DNA from: Bilophila sp964369665
Lineage (GTDB): Bacteria > Desulfobacterota > Desulfovibrionia > Desulfovibrionales > Desulfovibrionaceae
Assembly: GCA_964369665.1 (NCBI GenBank)
Contig: CAYJFS010000001.1
Coordinates: forward strand, 62,001-126,000
Direction: 5' to 3'
Length of the DNA stretch: 64,000 nucleotides
Below the pieces are notes generated by a model that worked only from the letters and a program-made list of their open reading frames with translations, did not search any database and was not told where the DNA came from. Both the position numbers and the translations under genes were made by a program. Shown here piece after piece: positions 26,228-35,626 of the stretch (the stretch's first letter is position 1; the number at the start of each line of letters is the position of its first letter).

Positions 26228-26743
26228 TTTATAATAAAGAAGGAATATATAGTTTTTGTTTTTATATAATAAAAAGAACATGTATTTATTAAGTTAAAAC
26301 ATAAAAAATCATTATATATTGTAATAGAAGAAGTAAATTTTTGTACATAAGAATATATTAAAATATAACTTATGACAGCTTATAGATAGACAATATTTGT
26401 GTTATGTGCATTTAGTTAAAAATAGAGTTTTTTTATTAGAAATTTTTGTGTGTAGTGGTATTAATATATTGTACAGTTATTACCATAGGAAAATGATGTT
26501 TTTATACTTTGATAAAAGTTTATGGAGAATTATTTTTAGTTTCAGCTTTTTATTTTATTAGATTTTTTACAAAAATTATTTGAGAGATAGGAGAGTAAAA
26601 TTCATTCTTATAACTACAAAAATAAGAATGTTTTTATATGTTTTTTTACTTATTAATGTAGGTTTAATAGTAATGCTGTATTAGAGTATGTCTAAGTAAA
26701 AATATTCAAGTTTATAAAGAACAAAGATTTTATTTAGAAAAAG
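26228..26743. other. Non-coding AT-rich gap
   Basis: Roughly 515 bases hold no gene I can support. The only structure I see is the hairpin at 26603-26630. Confidence 0.5.
26603..26635 (+). terminator. Rho-independent terminator-like hairpin
   Basis: CATTCTTAT and ATAAGAATG form a perfect 9-bp stem about a 10-base loop, followed by TTTTT. Orientation fits transcription from the left (bioY/YiiX-like genes), though it lies about 375 bases past the last stop. Confidence 0.45.
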
Positions 26744-26820
26744 TGGCGCGCCCGGGAGGAATTGAACCCCCGACCAAGAGCTTAGAAGGCTCCTGCTCTA
26801 TCCAACTGAGCTACGGGCGC
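26744..26820 (-). tRNA. tRNA-Arg(UCU), CCA encoded
   Basis: On the minus strand GCGCCCG pairs with CGGGCGC. The D arm is AGCTCAGTTGGATAGAGC, the anticodon loop CCTTCTAAG gives TCT (Arg, AGA/AGG), and the T arm contains GGTTCAATTCC. Discriminator G and CCA follow. Confidence 0.97.
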
Positions 26821-26832
26821 AATAGAAGCTTT

Positions 26833-26861
26833 TATTTAGATTATGGTAGAGTAAAGGTCAA
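26833..26861 (-). promoter_or_regulatory. Sigma70-type promoter for tRNA-Arg
   Basis: Minus-strand TTGACC (26861-26856) and TAAATA (26838-26833) are separated by 17 bases and lie 12 bases before the tRNA. The -35 is strong and the -10 weak. Confidence 0.4.
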
Positions 26862-26961
26862 GATAATCATTTTACTTTTTATATATGCTAGCAGTATGTA
26901 TTTGTTGAAATAGTGTAATTGGATTATATTAGACATGAAAGTTTGTTCTTGGGGAGGGTTC

Positions 26962-27696
26962 ATGTTTCATATCATGAAGAATTTTTTTGGTATAATATTT
27001 ACTATTGTAGTATGTACAGGTTGTTTCAAAATAACAATAACAAGTTCAAATAGTTCAAAAAATAATACACTTAAGAATAAGCCTTCTCAAGAACATAAGA
27101 TAGATCAGAAGAATACTTTGAGTCATGGTACACAAGATAAAGAAGCATATCAAAGTGTTTCAGAAAATACTATAGGTGCTACGAATTGTACACATATAAT
27201 AGAGCATAAAGATAATCAGCATTTAGTACGGACACAAGCTTTTTCTGAGATAAAACAAAAGCAACAGTTAGGTGAAACAGAAATAACTTCTCATGCACAA
27301 ACTCAACCTGTTAACCCTATTGTGTATAGTAGCAAACAGCAATATGGAAATGCATTAAGTTTATATAATAAACGCAAATATAATGATGCAATAAAGGCTT
27401 TTGATGCCTTTATAGATAAAAATCCCAATAGTTTATTAATACCTAATGCTTTATATTGGAAAGGAGAAAGTTTCTATGCTCAATATAATTATGTTGACGC
27501 TATCTTAATTTTTAAATCAATAGTAGCAAAGTATCCAAAGAGTGATAAAGCATCTGATGCATTATTAAAAATAGGTATGTCTTATAATGAACTTGGCGAT
27601 AAAGAAAATGCATTGATGCATTATCGAGTCCTTTTTGAGGATTATCCAAATTCAACAGCAGTTTCTACTGCTAAAAGACTAGGTATTCAGCCATAG
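26962..27696 (+). CDS. CpoB/YbgF-like TPR lipoprotein
   Basis: The N-terminus is a lipoprotein signal with lipobox VCTGC, followed by a long polar, asparagine/glutamine-rich linker (about 25-125). The C-terminal 115 residues are the YbgF-type TPR domain: QYGNALSLYNKRKYNDAIKAF, NALYWKGESFYAQYNYVDAI, DALLKIGMSYNELGDKENAL. YbgF/CpoB works with Tol-Pal and cell-wall synthesis at division; no tol genes are adjacent. ATG 26962 (MFHIMKNFF) is chosen for the GGGAGGG just upstream. Most YbgF are plain secreted proteins, so the lipid anchor is notable. Confidence 0.82.
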   Translation: MFHIMKNFFGIIFTIVVCTGCFKITITSSNSSKNNTLKNKPSQEHKIDQKNTLSHGTQDKEAYQSVSENTIGATNCTHIIEHKDNQHLVRTQAFSEIKQKQQLGETEITSHAQTQPVNPIVYSSKQQYGNALSLYNKRKYNDAIKAFDAFIDKNPNSLLIPNALYWKGESFYAQYNYVDAILIFKSIVAKYPKSDKASDALLKIGMSYNELGDKENALMHYRVLFEDYPNSTAVSTAKRLGIQP

Positions 27697-27744
27697 GATT
27701 TATAGAGTATCATTAAATACAAGATAAAAATTTCTGAGGTCTCT

Positions 27745-28998
27745 TTGAAAAACTGTTTAGATAGAACGTTATTACATACAAGTGCTTTAGGCAGGCTAGA
27801 CTCAATAGGTAGAAATGAATTTTGGGCTTCGCTTGCATTAAAATATACAAAAGGTCTTGGATTACGAAGTTGTAAGAAACTTTTTACATATTTTGGTTCT
27901 GCCTACACTGCAGTTCAGAATATTGGAGCATGGAGAGATGCTCAAATTAGTAAAGATAAGGTATTAGAGTTTCGTCTTGAAAAATGGCGTCCCTTAGCTA
28001 AGGAAGAATGGGATAGTGTTCGTGGGTGCTATGGGAGTATCCTACTTTGGAATGATAAACATTACCCTTCTATTCTTAAAGAGATTTCAGACCCTCCAAT
28101 ATTTTTATATTGTTTAGGCGATACTTCTTTATTGCTCAATACATCTATTGCTGTTGTTGGAACAAGAAAATGTTCTATTGATGGCATGCAAAAATCAAGA
28201 GAAATGGCAAGAGGCTTATCAAATGCAGGTATTACAGTTGTTTCAGGCTTAGCCGTAGGTATTGATCGTGAAGCACATATATCATCAGTAGATCTGTCTG
28301 GAAGTACTATTGCTGTCCTTGGTTCAGGTATTAATGTTGATTACCCACGTCAAAATTTGGACATAAGGAAAAAGATAATTTCTAAAGGGCTTATTATTTC
28401 AGAATATGCACCTAACACACCTCCAGAACCAAATTTTTTCCCAACAAGAAATAGAATTATTAGTGGTATTTCTTTAGGCGTTCTTATCGTAGAGGCTGCG
28501 TTGCAGAGTGGTAGTCTTATTACTGCTCGTCTTGCACTTGAACAGAATCGATCTGTATATGCTATTTCAGGCTCAATAAACTCGCCTTTTAGCCAAGGAT
28601 GTCAAGATATCATTAGTCAAGGTGCATGTGCTGTATCAAATTTGAATGATATACTTAATGATCTATTCATACCTTTAAAAACTTCTTTAAAAAAGAAGAC
28701 AGTGCCATATGAAGCTCAGAGTAAAAATTCAGAAAATATAGGTGAAAATAAGAAGAAGAAAAAATCATTAAACTCCATGGATAAAGAATACTCTGAAGAT
28801 ACCATAGATTCTTTTATAAAAGGAGGTTTAGAAGAACTTGTATTGGATGCTTTAAAGACTAATTCAAGAGATATAGAAGATCTTTGTCAACTTCTTCAGG
28901 TTACACCAGATAGTTTGGCATCAACATTAATAATGCTTGAAGTTCGTGGTATAGTAAAACGGCTTCCAAATACACAATACATGTGTGTAGGTGCTTGA
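27745..28998 (+). CDS. dprA: DNA-processing protein DprA (DprA/Smf)
   Basis: DprA loads RecA on incoming single-stranded DNA in transformation and is widespread in bacteria that are not known to be competent. An N-terminal helical domain (about 15-100) has LKYTKGLGLRSCKKLFTYFG. The Rossmann-like core has SDPPIFLYCLGD, IAVVGTRKCS, TVVSGLAVGIDREAH, GSGINVDYPRQN and PTRNRIISGISLGVLIVEA. A C-terminal winged-helix domain (about 350-417) follows a lysine-rich linker. The start is a TTG with GAGGT six bases upstream. It overlaps the Xer gene region by almost nothing. Confidence 0.93.
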   Translation: MKNCLDRTLLHTSALGRLDSIGRNEFWASLALKYTKGLGLRSCKKLFTYFGSAYTAVQNIGAWRDAQISKDKVLEFRLEKWRPLAKEEWDSVRGCYGSILLWNDKHYPSILKEISDPPIFLYCLGDTSLLLNTSIAVVGTRKCSIDGMQKSREMARGLSNAGITVVSGLAVGIDREAHISSVDLSGSTIAVLGSGINVDYPRQNLDIRKKIISKGLIISEYAPNTPPEPNFFPTRNRIISGISLGVLIVEAALQSGSLITARLALEQNRSVYAISGSINSPFSQGCQDIISQGACAVSNLNDILNDLFIPLKTSLKKKTVPYEAQSKNSENIGENKKKKKSLNSMDKEYSEDTIDSFIKGGLEELVLDALKTNSRDIEDLCQLLQVTPDSLASTLIMLEVRGIVKRLPNTQYMCVGA

Positions 28999-28999
28999 T

Positions 29000-30025
29000 A
29001 TGTATAAAAATACCATATGTTCTGCAAAAAATGAGCATGATACATCTATGAAGAGCAGAATATCTTCTTCTTTTATAGAAAGTTTTTTAGAATGGATTAA
29101 GTTAGACAAAGGATTTTCATCAGCGACACAAGATTCATATGGCCATGATCTTTATCATTTTGAGTCTTTTTTAAGAACAGTAGGGCTGACTATTAATCAA
29201 CCAAATAAAATTTATAAGTCAGCTATCCAACGTTTTTCAGCATCATTATATCGTGAAGGTTTAGCACGAACAACTATTGCACGTAAGTTATCAACACTTC
29301 GTTCATTTTTTCGGTTTCTTATAAAAATAGGACATGTAAAAAATAACCCAGCAATAGGTGTTTGTAACCCTAAACAACACTTAAAACATCCAGAAGTATT
29401 AAATGTTGATCATATTTTTGCTTTATTAGATCAGACTAAGCCCAGAGAAGTTATGCAGCATCTACATATTGTAGGTAAGAATGAAGCTGTTCAATATAGA
29501 GATAATGCTTTAGTTGAGATTTTGTATGGATCTGGGCTCCGTATTTCTGAAGCGATTAGTTTAAACATTCAAGATGTAGAACCAAAAGATGGGTTTGTTA
29601 GGGTTTTAGGTAAAGGTAATAAAGAGCGTTTAGCACCACTAAGTGACACATCAATAACTGCCTTAAATCAATGGCTTTGTATTCGTAGTGTACTAGCAGA
29701 AACAATAGAGCAAGCAGTTTTTGTTGGTAATAAGGGAAGACGTTTAAATAGAAGGCAGGCAATAAGAATTCTTAATTATATGCAGATACAGTTAGGACTT
29801 CATCAGCATATTACACCACATATGTTACGACATTCTTTTGCTACCCATTTACTTGAAAGTGGAGCACATATTCGTGCTGTGCAGGAGCTTTTAGGACATG
29901 CAAAACTTTCAACAACACAAAGGTATACACATGTTGCATTAGATAAACTTATTGATATCTATGATAAAGCACATCCAAGAGCAAAAAACTCTGTTTCAAT
30001 AGCTCATGAAAAAAAGAATAGATAA
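29000..30025 (+). CDS. XerC/XerD-type tyrosine recombinase
   Basis: The N-terminal SAM-like core-binding domain (about 15-105) is followed by the catalytic domain with all tyrosine-recombinase residues: Arg in ILYGSGLRISEAI, Lys in VLGKGNKERLAPLS, HxxR in PHMLRHSFATHLLESG, His in ELLGHAKLSTT and the nucleophilic Tyr in QRYTHV. Xer recombinases resolve chromosome dimers at dif. ATG 29000 is preferred because AGGTG lies seven bases before it, within the dprA stop region, giving translational coupling. XerC versus XerD cannot be told from this. Confidence 0.9.
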   Translation: MYKNTICSAKNEHDTSMKSRISSSFIESFLEWIKLDKGFSSATQDSYGHDLYHFESFLRTVGLTINQPNKIYKSAIQRFSASLYREGLARTTIARKLSTLRSFFRFLIKIGHVKNNPAIGVCNPKQHLKHPEVLNVDHIFALLDQTKPREVMQHLHIVGKNEAVQYRDNALVEILYGSGLRISEAISLNIQDVEPKDGFVRVLGKGNKERLAPLSDTSITALNQWLCIRSVLAETIEQAVFVGNKGRRLNRRQAIRILNYMQIQLGLHQHITPHMLRHSFATHLLESGAHIRAVQELLGHAKLSTTQRYTHVALDKLIDIYDKAHPRAKNSVSIAHEKKNR

Positions 30026-30038
30026 CTTGCTAATCAAG

Positions 30039-30635
30039 CTATTTATGTTCAACTTGTTGTATTCCGTCAAGTTTCCATGATCCATTTATTGGTCTTACAA
30101 AATTCCATATTTCTTGTATTTCATTAGGTGCTTCTTGAACATCGTTTTCACGAAGAAGTACATTAAAATATACAGAAACAAGTTCTTCTGTAGTATCTTT
30201 TTCTTGTATGGTTTTTACTTCAACAATAGATGCATTAATAAGCATTATTTCAGTTTTACTTGGTGTGGGATCATCTTTATATTGTTGTTTAATTTCTTGT
30301 ATAAATGCTGGTGTTGTAAATTGTGCTATATCATTAATGTTTCTTTCATCCCATGATTTATTAAGTCTTATATAAGTAGCCTTAGCACCAGAAAGAAACT
30401 CTTCTTCATCAAAGTTAAGGATATTAGGTTGTTTTGTTATTTGTTTTTGGGGAATGCTATCTTGTAAGACTTCCCACCCAGTTGCATGTGGAAAGTTTGT
30501 TGTTGAAGTGGAAGTTGAGTATGAATTAGTATTAGAAGTTTGTCCTGCTTTTTTTCTAAAGAATAGTTTAAAAGAAATATAGAGTAACCCAAGAAGAACA
30601 AGTATATCAAAGAAACCCACTACTGGAAAAGCCAT
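30039..30635 (-). pseudogene. Tim44-like domain protein, 3' part of a frame-split gene
   Basis: This part carries a membrane helix (GFFDILVLLGLLYISFKLFF), a low-complexity Ser/Thr linker and the Tim44-like domain (FDEEEFLSGAKATYIRLNKSWDERN, then VYFNVLLRENDVQE and WNFVRPINGSWKLDGIQQVE). It lacks its own signal peptide and good binding site, and the first in-frame ATG (30635) falls inside the end of the upstream half. In relatives the signal peptide, Gly-rich region, membrane helix and Tim44-like domain are a single protein. Joining the halves by skipping one base at the CTT TGA restores it (see 30605-30621). Confidence 0.72.
30605..30621 (-). other. prfB-like +1 frameshift motif at the frame break
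   Basis: On the coding strand the site reads GTGGG TTT CTT TGA. The zero frame ends at TGA; the +1 frame reads GAT ATA CTT (DIL). prfB uses AGGGGG, three bases, then CTT TGA. Here a GGG lies three bases before CTT TGA. One extra T relative to a GGG TTC TTT GAT ancestor would equally explain the break, so the resemblance may be accidental. Confidence 0.4.
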
Positions 30636-30921
30636 GACCAGAAAGTAAAGATACAATAAGGCTACCAGCAAGGATACCTCCAAAAAGTCCACCCATACCA
30701 CCTAAAAAAGGTGTTGTAGTTGTTTGGCCTTGTGTTGCTGGTACTATTTTCTGAGGTGTAGTTGGATTAGGTGACAGAGGCCTTGTAAATGGTTTATTCA
30801 TAAAAGGTCTTCCACCAAATGAACGTCCTCCACCAATACGGGCTTCAGCATTTTTATGTATAAAAATAGTCATTACGCATATAGTCATTATACCTATATA
30901 AGCTAATATTTTTAGATACAT
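30607..30921 (-). pseudogene. Tim44-like domain protein, 5' part of a frame-split gene
   Basis: The 104 residues begin with a signal peptide (MYLKILAYIGIMTICVMTIF) and then ARIGGGRSFGGRPF, a Pro/Thr-rich linker, and a Gly-rich membrane-prone GGMGGLFGGILAGSLIVSLLSGHGF that ends in SSSGFL and TGA. The Gly-Gly-Arg start and the LFGGILAGSL segment are typical of bacterial Tim44-like proteins, which normally continue straight into a second helix and the Tim44 domain. The gene lies downstream of der on the same strand with a 145-base gap. Confidence 0.7.
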
Positions 30922-31065
30922 TGTTCTTCCTCATATTGAGTTACTTGGTTTGCTATACTATTACCCTTAATACTTATTGACGATAAAAAGAAAAAGCAAG
31001 CTTCTTGAGATAAAAATAATATTTAATTTTTTGTATGTGCTAGTGCTATAACTGCCTATAGCGTA

Positions 31066-32418
31066 TTATTTAATTTTTTTCTTATGGCTTGAACGTAAAT
31101 GGATTCGAATTGGAGTATACTGAAGGTGAAATTTTTTTCTTAATGCTTTTTCAAGATAGCGCTTATAACTTTCTGTGACTCTTTGAGCATCATTTACAAA
31201 AAAGATAAATGTAGGTGGATGTGTTTCTGCTTGAGTCGTATAAAAAAGTTTTGGACGTACTCTTTGTATAACTGGAGGCTGATGACGTGTAAAAATTTCT
31301 TTCACAGCCTTGTTGAGGTTATGAGTCGTTATTCTTGTAGCAGTTTCAACATAGATTTGTTTGGCTGTAGGTATAATTTTTTCTATGCCTTCTGAGGTTA
31401 AGGCTGAAATAGTTAATAGTGGAATATGCGAGCAAAATTCTATAAGTTCCTGAGATTCTTTGAGTACAAGAGAACGTTGTTTTTTTGTAAGTAAATCAAT
31501 TTTATTGATAAGAAGAAAAAAAGGAATTTTTTTAGTATCAAGAAGGTTAATAAGGCGTTTATCTTGGGTTAAGATACCTTCTGTAGCATCAATAAGGTAT
31601 AAGGTGATATCTGCCTTACTTGCACTTTTTAGTGAAGCATTAACAGAATATTGTTCTATGGTATCTATAATTTTTGTACGGCGACGAATACCTGCTGTAT
31701 CTATAAAAACATATTCTTCATTTTTAATAATAAAAGGGATATCTACACTATCTCTTGTAGTCCCAGCAATATCACTTATAATCATACGTTGTTTACCAGT
31801 GATAGTATTAATGAGAGAAGATTTTCCAGCATTAGGTCGTCCAAGTATAGCTAGCCTAAGTTTTGGTTCTACTCTTTGTTTTGGCGTTATTTTAGGTAGC
31901 AGAGCAGCAAGGTTATGCCTAATTAGTCTGAGGTTGTGTCCATGTTCAGCTGAAGCAGCAATAATTGGAAATCCTAAAATATGAAATTCAGCTATAGCTT
32001 GCCCCTCTTTTTCTATTCTATCAACTTTATTAACAGCAACAAGTGTAGGTTTTCCTGATTTACGAATGAATATTGCAAGATGTTCATCAAAAGGCATAAG
32101 CCCATCTCGTCCATCAACAACAAAGCAAATAGCTTGAGCTTCATTAAGGGCTATTTGTGCCTGTTGAAAGATGGCTTTTTCAAATCCAGATGATTGATGT
32201 AAAAAGTTAACAGGTATTTGCTTATTATCTATAGTTACACCACCAGTATCAACTAATATGAATGGTGCATGGCTTTGTGAGTAAACAGTACCTTCAATTC
32301 TGTCTCTTGTAATCCCAGGGAGATCATAAGTTATGGCTCTATTGCTTCGTATAATTCTGTTGAAAATAGTAGATTTTCCAACGTTTGGTCTTCCAAGAAG
32401 TGCTATTTTAGGTAGCAT
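31066..32418 (-). CDS. der: Ribosome-assembly GTPase Der (EngA)
   Basis: Der helps mature the 50S ribosomal subunit. Two tandem GTPase domains are seen: the first with GRPNVGKSTIFN, DLPGIT, DTGG and NKVD; the second with GRPNAGKSSLIN, IAGTTRD, DTAGI and NKID. A KH-like C-terminal domain ends in RSSHKKKIK. At 450 residues it is full length. It follows serS by 64 bases. Confidence 0.97.
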   Translation of the reverse strand: MLPKIALLGRPNVGKSTIFNRIIRSNRAITYDLPGITRDRIEGTVYSQSHAPFILVDTGGVTIDNKQIPVNFLHQSSGFEKAIFQQAQIALNEAQAICFVVDGRDGLMPFDEHLAIFIRKSGKPTLVAVNKVDRIEKEGQAIAEFHILGFPIIAASAEHGHNLRLIRHNLAALLPKITPKQRVEPKLRLAILGRPNAGKSSLINTITGKQRMIISDIAGTTRDSVDIPFIIKNEEYVFIDTAGIRRRTKIIDTIEQYSVNASLKSASKADITLYLIDATEGILTQDKRLINLLDTKKIPFFLLINKIDLLTKKQRSLVLKESQELIEFCSHIPLLTISALTSEGIEKIIPTAKQIYVETATRITTHNLNKAVKEIFTRHQPPVIQRVRPKLFYTTQAETHPPTFIFFVNDAQRVTESYKRYLEKALRKKFHLQYTPIRIHLRSSHKKKIK

Positions 32419-32482
32419 AGTGGTTCCTTATAACAAAATCTATATTTAAGAAAAAAATAGAATATGTCTATAGGGGAAATAG

Positions 32483-33754
32483 TTAGGGTTCAATGAGTTC
32501 AATTCCATTCATATAAGGAATAAGCTTTTGAGGAATAAGAATACTCCCATCTTTTTGTTGTCCATTTTCAAGAATAGCAACAAGTGTACGGCCTATTGGA
32601 AGGCCTGAACCATTAAGTGTATGGACAAGCTGTGGTTTTCCACTTTGCTTAGGTTGAAAGCGGATATGTGCACGTCTTGCTTGGAAATCTTCACAGTTAG
32701 AACAAGAAGAAATTTCTCTATAGGTATTTTGTCCAGCTAACCAAACTTCTATGTCATATGTTTTACTTGAAGCAAAACCTAGATCACCTGTACAAAGGAG
32801 GATTGTTCTGTAGGGAAGCATTAATTCTTCTAAAAGTGTTTCTGCATCTCTGCGCATTTCTTCTAAAGCTTTATATGAGGTATCAGGATGGCTTAAGTAA
32901 ATCATTTCAACTTTTGTAAACTGGTGTTGTCGGATGAGACCTTTTGTATCTTTGCCTGCGGCTCCAGCTTCAGAGCGGAAACATGGGGTTTGAGCACAAT
33001 AACGTAATGGAAGAGAATCTTCATCAATAACTTCACCAGCATGAAGATTAGTAATTGGGACTTCAGCTGTAGGAATAAGGTAATAGTCTGTATTTTCTAA
33101 TTTAAAAATATCTTCTTTGAATTTAGGCAGTTGTCCTGTGCCTGTCATAGTTTTTTTGTTAACAATAAAGGGTGGTGAAACTTCTATTCTTCCTTGTTGA
33201 GCATGAAAATCAAGAAAAAAGTTGATGAGTGCTCGCTCAAGTCTTGATGCCCAGCCCCAGGAAATACTAAATCGGCTTCCAGTAATTTTACTAGCACGTT
33301 CAAAGTCAAGTCCATGAAGAGCAATACCAAGTTCCCAGTGTTCTTTAGGTGTAAAATCCATCTTAGGTAGTGATCCCCAAGAATAAATTTCAACATTGTC
33401 TGTTTCATTTTTCCCTATGGGTACAGTATTATCTGGTATATTAGGGACTGTGAGCATCCATTCATTAAGGAGATATTTTATTTGTTCTACTTCAGTATCT
33501 AGTAAGTGAATCTGTTCAGATAATGATGCTACACTTTGTATAGCATGTTCAATGGGTTCACCTAAGCGTTTTTTTTGAGCAATTCCATTAGATATTTGAT
33601 TTTTTTGTGCTTTAAGAGCTTCAACCTTAGAAAGTAATTCTCTACGTTTAGTGTCAAGAGTAATAAACGTGTCTATAGTTAATGAAGTGTTACGGCAGGC
33701 TAGTGCTTTAGAAACAATATCAGGATGTTTTTGAAGTAATTTAAGATCAAGCAC
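32483..33754 (-). CDS. serS: Seryl-tRNA synthetase
   Basis: SerRS charges tRNA-Ser and tRNA-Sec. An N-terminal coiled-coil arm (about 30-105, RRELLSKVEALKAQKNQISNGI) is followed by the class II core: GSRFSISWGWASRLERALINF, TGTGQLPKF, PTAEVPITNLHAGEV, FRSEAGAAGKDTKGLIRQHQF (motif 2) and NGSGLPIGRTLVAILEN (motif 3). At 423 residues the length is normal. Its tRNA-Sec role connects to selA at 49 kb. Confidence 0.97.
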   Translation of the reverse strand: MLDLKLLQKHPDIVSKALACRNTSLTIDTFITLDTKRRELLSKVEALKAQKNQISNGIAQKKRLGEPIEHAIQSVASLSEQIHLLDTEVEQIKYLLNEWMLTVPNIPDNTVPIGKNETDNVEIYSWGSLPKMDFTPKEHWELGIALHGLDFERASKITGSRFSISWGWASRLERALINFFLDFHAQQGRIEVSPPFIVNKKTMTGTGQLPKFKEDIFKLENTDYYLIPTAEVPITNLHAGEVIDEDSLPLRYCAQTPCFRSEAGAAGKDTKGLIRQHQFTKVEMIYLSHPDTSYKALEEMRRDAETLLEELMLPYRTILLCTGDLGFASSKTYDIEVWLAGQNTYREISSCSNCEDFQARRAHIRFQPKQSGKPQLVHTLNGSGLPIGRTLVAILENGQQKDGSILIPQKLIPYMNGIELIEP

Positions 33755-34166
33755 AATAATTACCCATAAAAGATATAGTAATAAAACTTTATTGTATTTA
33801 ATAGAAAAGAATAATGCCTATAGAATATAACCATAAATGAACATTATCGTCAACTAAATATAGAAAAATTGGAATACTGCTTGGAATTATGTTTGTAAAA
33901 CTAAGAAGATAGCATTGATTCTCTATATCAAAAAAGATATAGTTTTATATATAGTTGTTTTAAGAAAATAAAAATACATTTAAAATATTTTGATATTGTA
34001 GAGTATAGGTAAAAAGAGTTTGTTTACTTCTTAGCTTAATATAGATTATATAATAATTGTTTATAGCCATTAGTATTATTAGAAAATTCGATTTTTATAT
34101 ATTAGGGGATTCGTTAAATAGTATAGAGAATTCATGAAGAAATCCATTATATTTAGGGGTGTTTTC
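33755..34166. other. Intergenic gap between divergent genes
   Basis: About 410 AT-rich bases lie between serS (leftward) and the TPR protein gene (rightward). I see no gene or RNA in them. Confidence 0.5.
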
Positions 34167-35231
34167 ATGTTTATATTGTTTTTTGATAAAGCTAAAGGAA
34201 AAACAGTTAATTTTATGTTCAAAGTATTTATGGGAGGAATATTTTTTTTATGGAGTAGTTGTTTAGTGTGTTTTGCCAATAATGATAATGTAAAAACTAT
34301 GATAGAAACAAGAATTTCTATTCCATACCATGGACATTTAGCATCAGAGCCAGTAATACAAATAGCAGAAGCTGCTGCTATTTTGAGTGCATTAGATGAA
34401 GTAAGAAATACCTTTTCAGAGACGTCTCTTGTGAAGCTTGGTGCAAGAACAAAATATCGTCAGTTAGCACTAGCATCTGCTATGTACCCTGTAATTATTT
34501 ATGAGCGGCGTACACAAGATGGTCCAGAAATTTTTATAAAAGCTTGTTGCCATGTAGGTTCAGTTTCTTCTGAAGAATACATACGTAAACTTATACGTCA
34601 GCCAGATCTTTTACAGCTTCGAGAGTTAGCTATAAAAAGATTCGAAGAGTGTGTAAATGAAGGTAAAGATCTTCTTGATCAAAGCTGTAATTGCACTAGT
34701 GTGCTTTGTGGGCAGTCACCATCGATTCTTTCACAGATAAAAAAAGTTTCAAATCGTATAAAAGCATTACACATATATTTTCTTGAGCTTAATGCCTTTG
34801 ATTCAACATGGACAAAGCCAGATCAAACAGTACTTGCACTTTCAGAAGCAATGATCTTAGATCCAGATAATACATTGCTATTATTAGGTATAGGAGAATG
34901 TCTAGTTCTTCTTAATAGACCATATGAAGGTATAAAAGTTTTACAAAAGATAGCATTAAATTCTGAATTACATGCTCGTGTATTGTATATGCAAGGTATG
35001 GCTAGTTTACAGATGTATCTTCCAGCTCTTGCTATAAAAGATATTACTTATGCATTAGAATTAGATGCTGAGCATCCAGAGTGGTGGAATGCACTTGGTA
35101 TAGCAAAACTTCTTTCTGGTGATACAAAAGATATGTGTGGTGATTTTTATCAAGCTTGTGCTATGGGAGATTGTGATGGGCTTATAGAGGTCCGTAAACA
35201 AAACTTTTGCCTTGAATATTCTGGTATATAG
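34167..35231 (+). CDS. Exported TPR-containing protein of unknown function
   Basis: The N-terminal region contains a hydrophobic export segment (FKVFMGGIFFLWSSCLVCFANN). The middle (about 50-190) has cysteines at CC, CNC and VLC. The C-terminal third forms TPR-like helix pairs (LALSEAMILDPDNTLLLLGIGECLVLL, ARVLYMQGMASLQMYLPALAIKDITYALELDAEHP). ATG 34167 is chosen for AGGGGTG seven bases upstream; an ATG at 34134 and a later one near 34215 are alternatives. The short next gene starts 16 bases after it. Confidence 0.7.
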   Translation: MFILFFDKAKGKTVNFMFKVFMGGIFFLWSSCLVCFANNDNVKTMIETRISIPYHGHLASEPVIQIAEAAAILSALDEVRNTFSETSLVKLGARTKYRQLALASAMYPVIIYERRTQDGPEIFIKACCHVGSVSSEEYIRKLIRQPDLLQLRELAIKRFEECVNEGKDLLDQSCNCTSVLCGQSPSILSQIKKVSNRIKALHIYFLELNAFDSTWTKPDQTVLALSEAMILDPDNTLLLLGIGECLVLLNRPYEGIKVLQKIALNSELHARVLYMQGMASLQMYLPALAIKDITYALELDAEHPEWWNALGIAKLLSGDTKDMCGDFYQACAMGDCDGLIEVRKQNFCLEYSGI

Positions 35232-35246
35232 GTTTTTTGGAGTATT

Positions 35247-35576
35247 ATGAGACAAGAACCATATAAAGTTTATGGTTATGTATACCCTGCAGTAGATGTA
35301 CTATATAAAGAGCTAGAGGCGGTTCTTTATGAATTTAATATAGGTGAATGTTTAGAGCTTGATGGTGATATTTTACAAATTTCTTTTGAAGGTATGTTTT
35401 TCCCTGTAGAAGAGGTAATAGAAATATTGTGCTTATATGCAGTAGAAAATTATAGTGGAAAACTTGATATGCTAGATTTAGAAAATTGGACATTATATCG
35501 TACCATATTTAAAGGCAATAATAGAAGCTCTTCAAAAGTGAGCCTCAATCATGTTCTTGATTATTCAGGTCATTAG
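35247..35576 (+). CDS. Small protein of unknown function
   Basis: The 109 residues (MRQEPYKVYGYVYPAVDV...) are acidic and mostly alpha/beta, with no membrane helix or known motif. I do not recognise the family. It lies between the TPR protein and cobA-hemD, 15 and 50 bases from its neighbours, all rightward, so a common transcript is plausible. Confidence 0.65.
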   Translation: MRQEPYKVYGYVYPAVDVLYKELEAVLYEFNIGECLELDGDILQISFEGMFFPVEEVIEILCLYAVENYSGKLDMLDLENWTLYRTIFKGNNRSSSKVSLNHVLDYSGH

Positions 35577-35626
35577 ATAATATAAAAACGTGTATTAAGG
35601 TGTAATTGAGCTGTAAGCGAGGTAGT

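Noticed and set aside
30607..30609. TGA in the Tim44-like gene as a selenocysteine codon
   Set aside because: Reading through TGA stays in the zero frame and gives YTCSSWVTL-type nonsense; the conserved continuation is in the +1 frame.
31460..31984. Plus-strand 174-codon frame opposite der
   Set aside because: Antisense to a complete Der with all GTPase motifs; Ser/Arg/Leu-rich composition typical of shadow frames.
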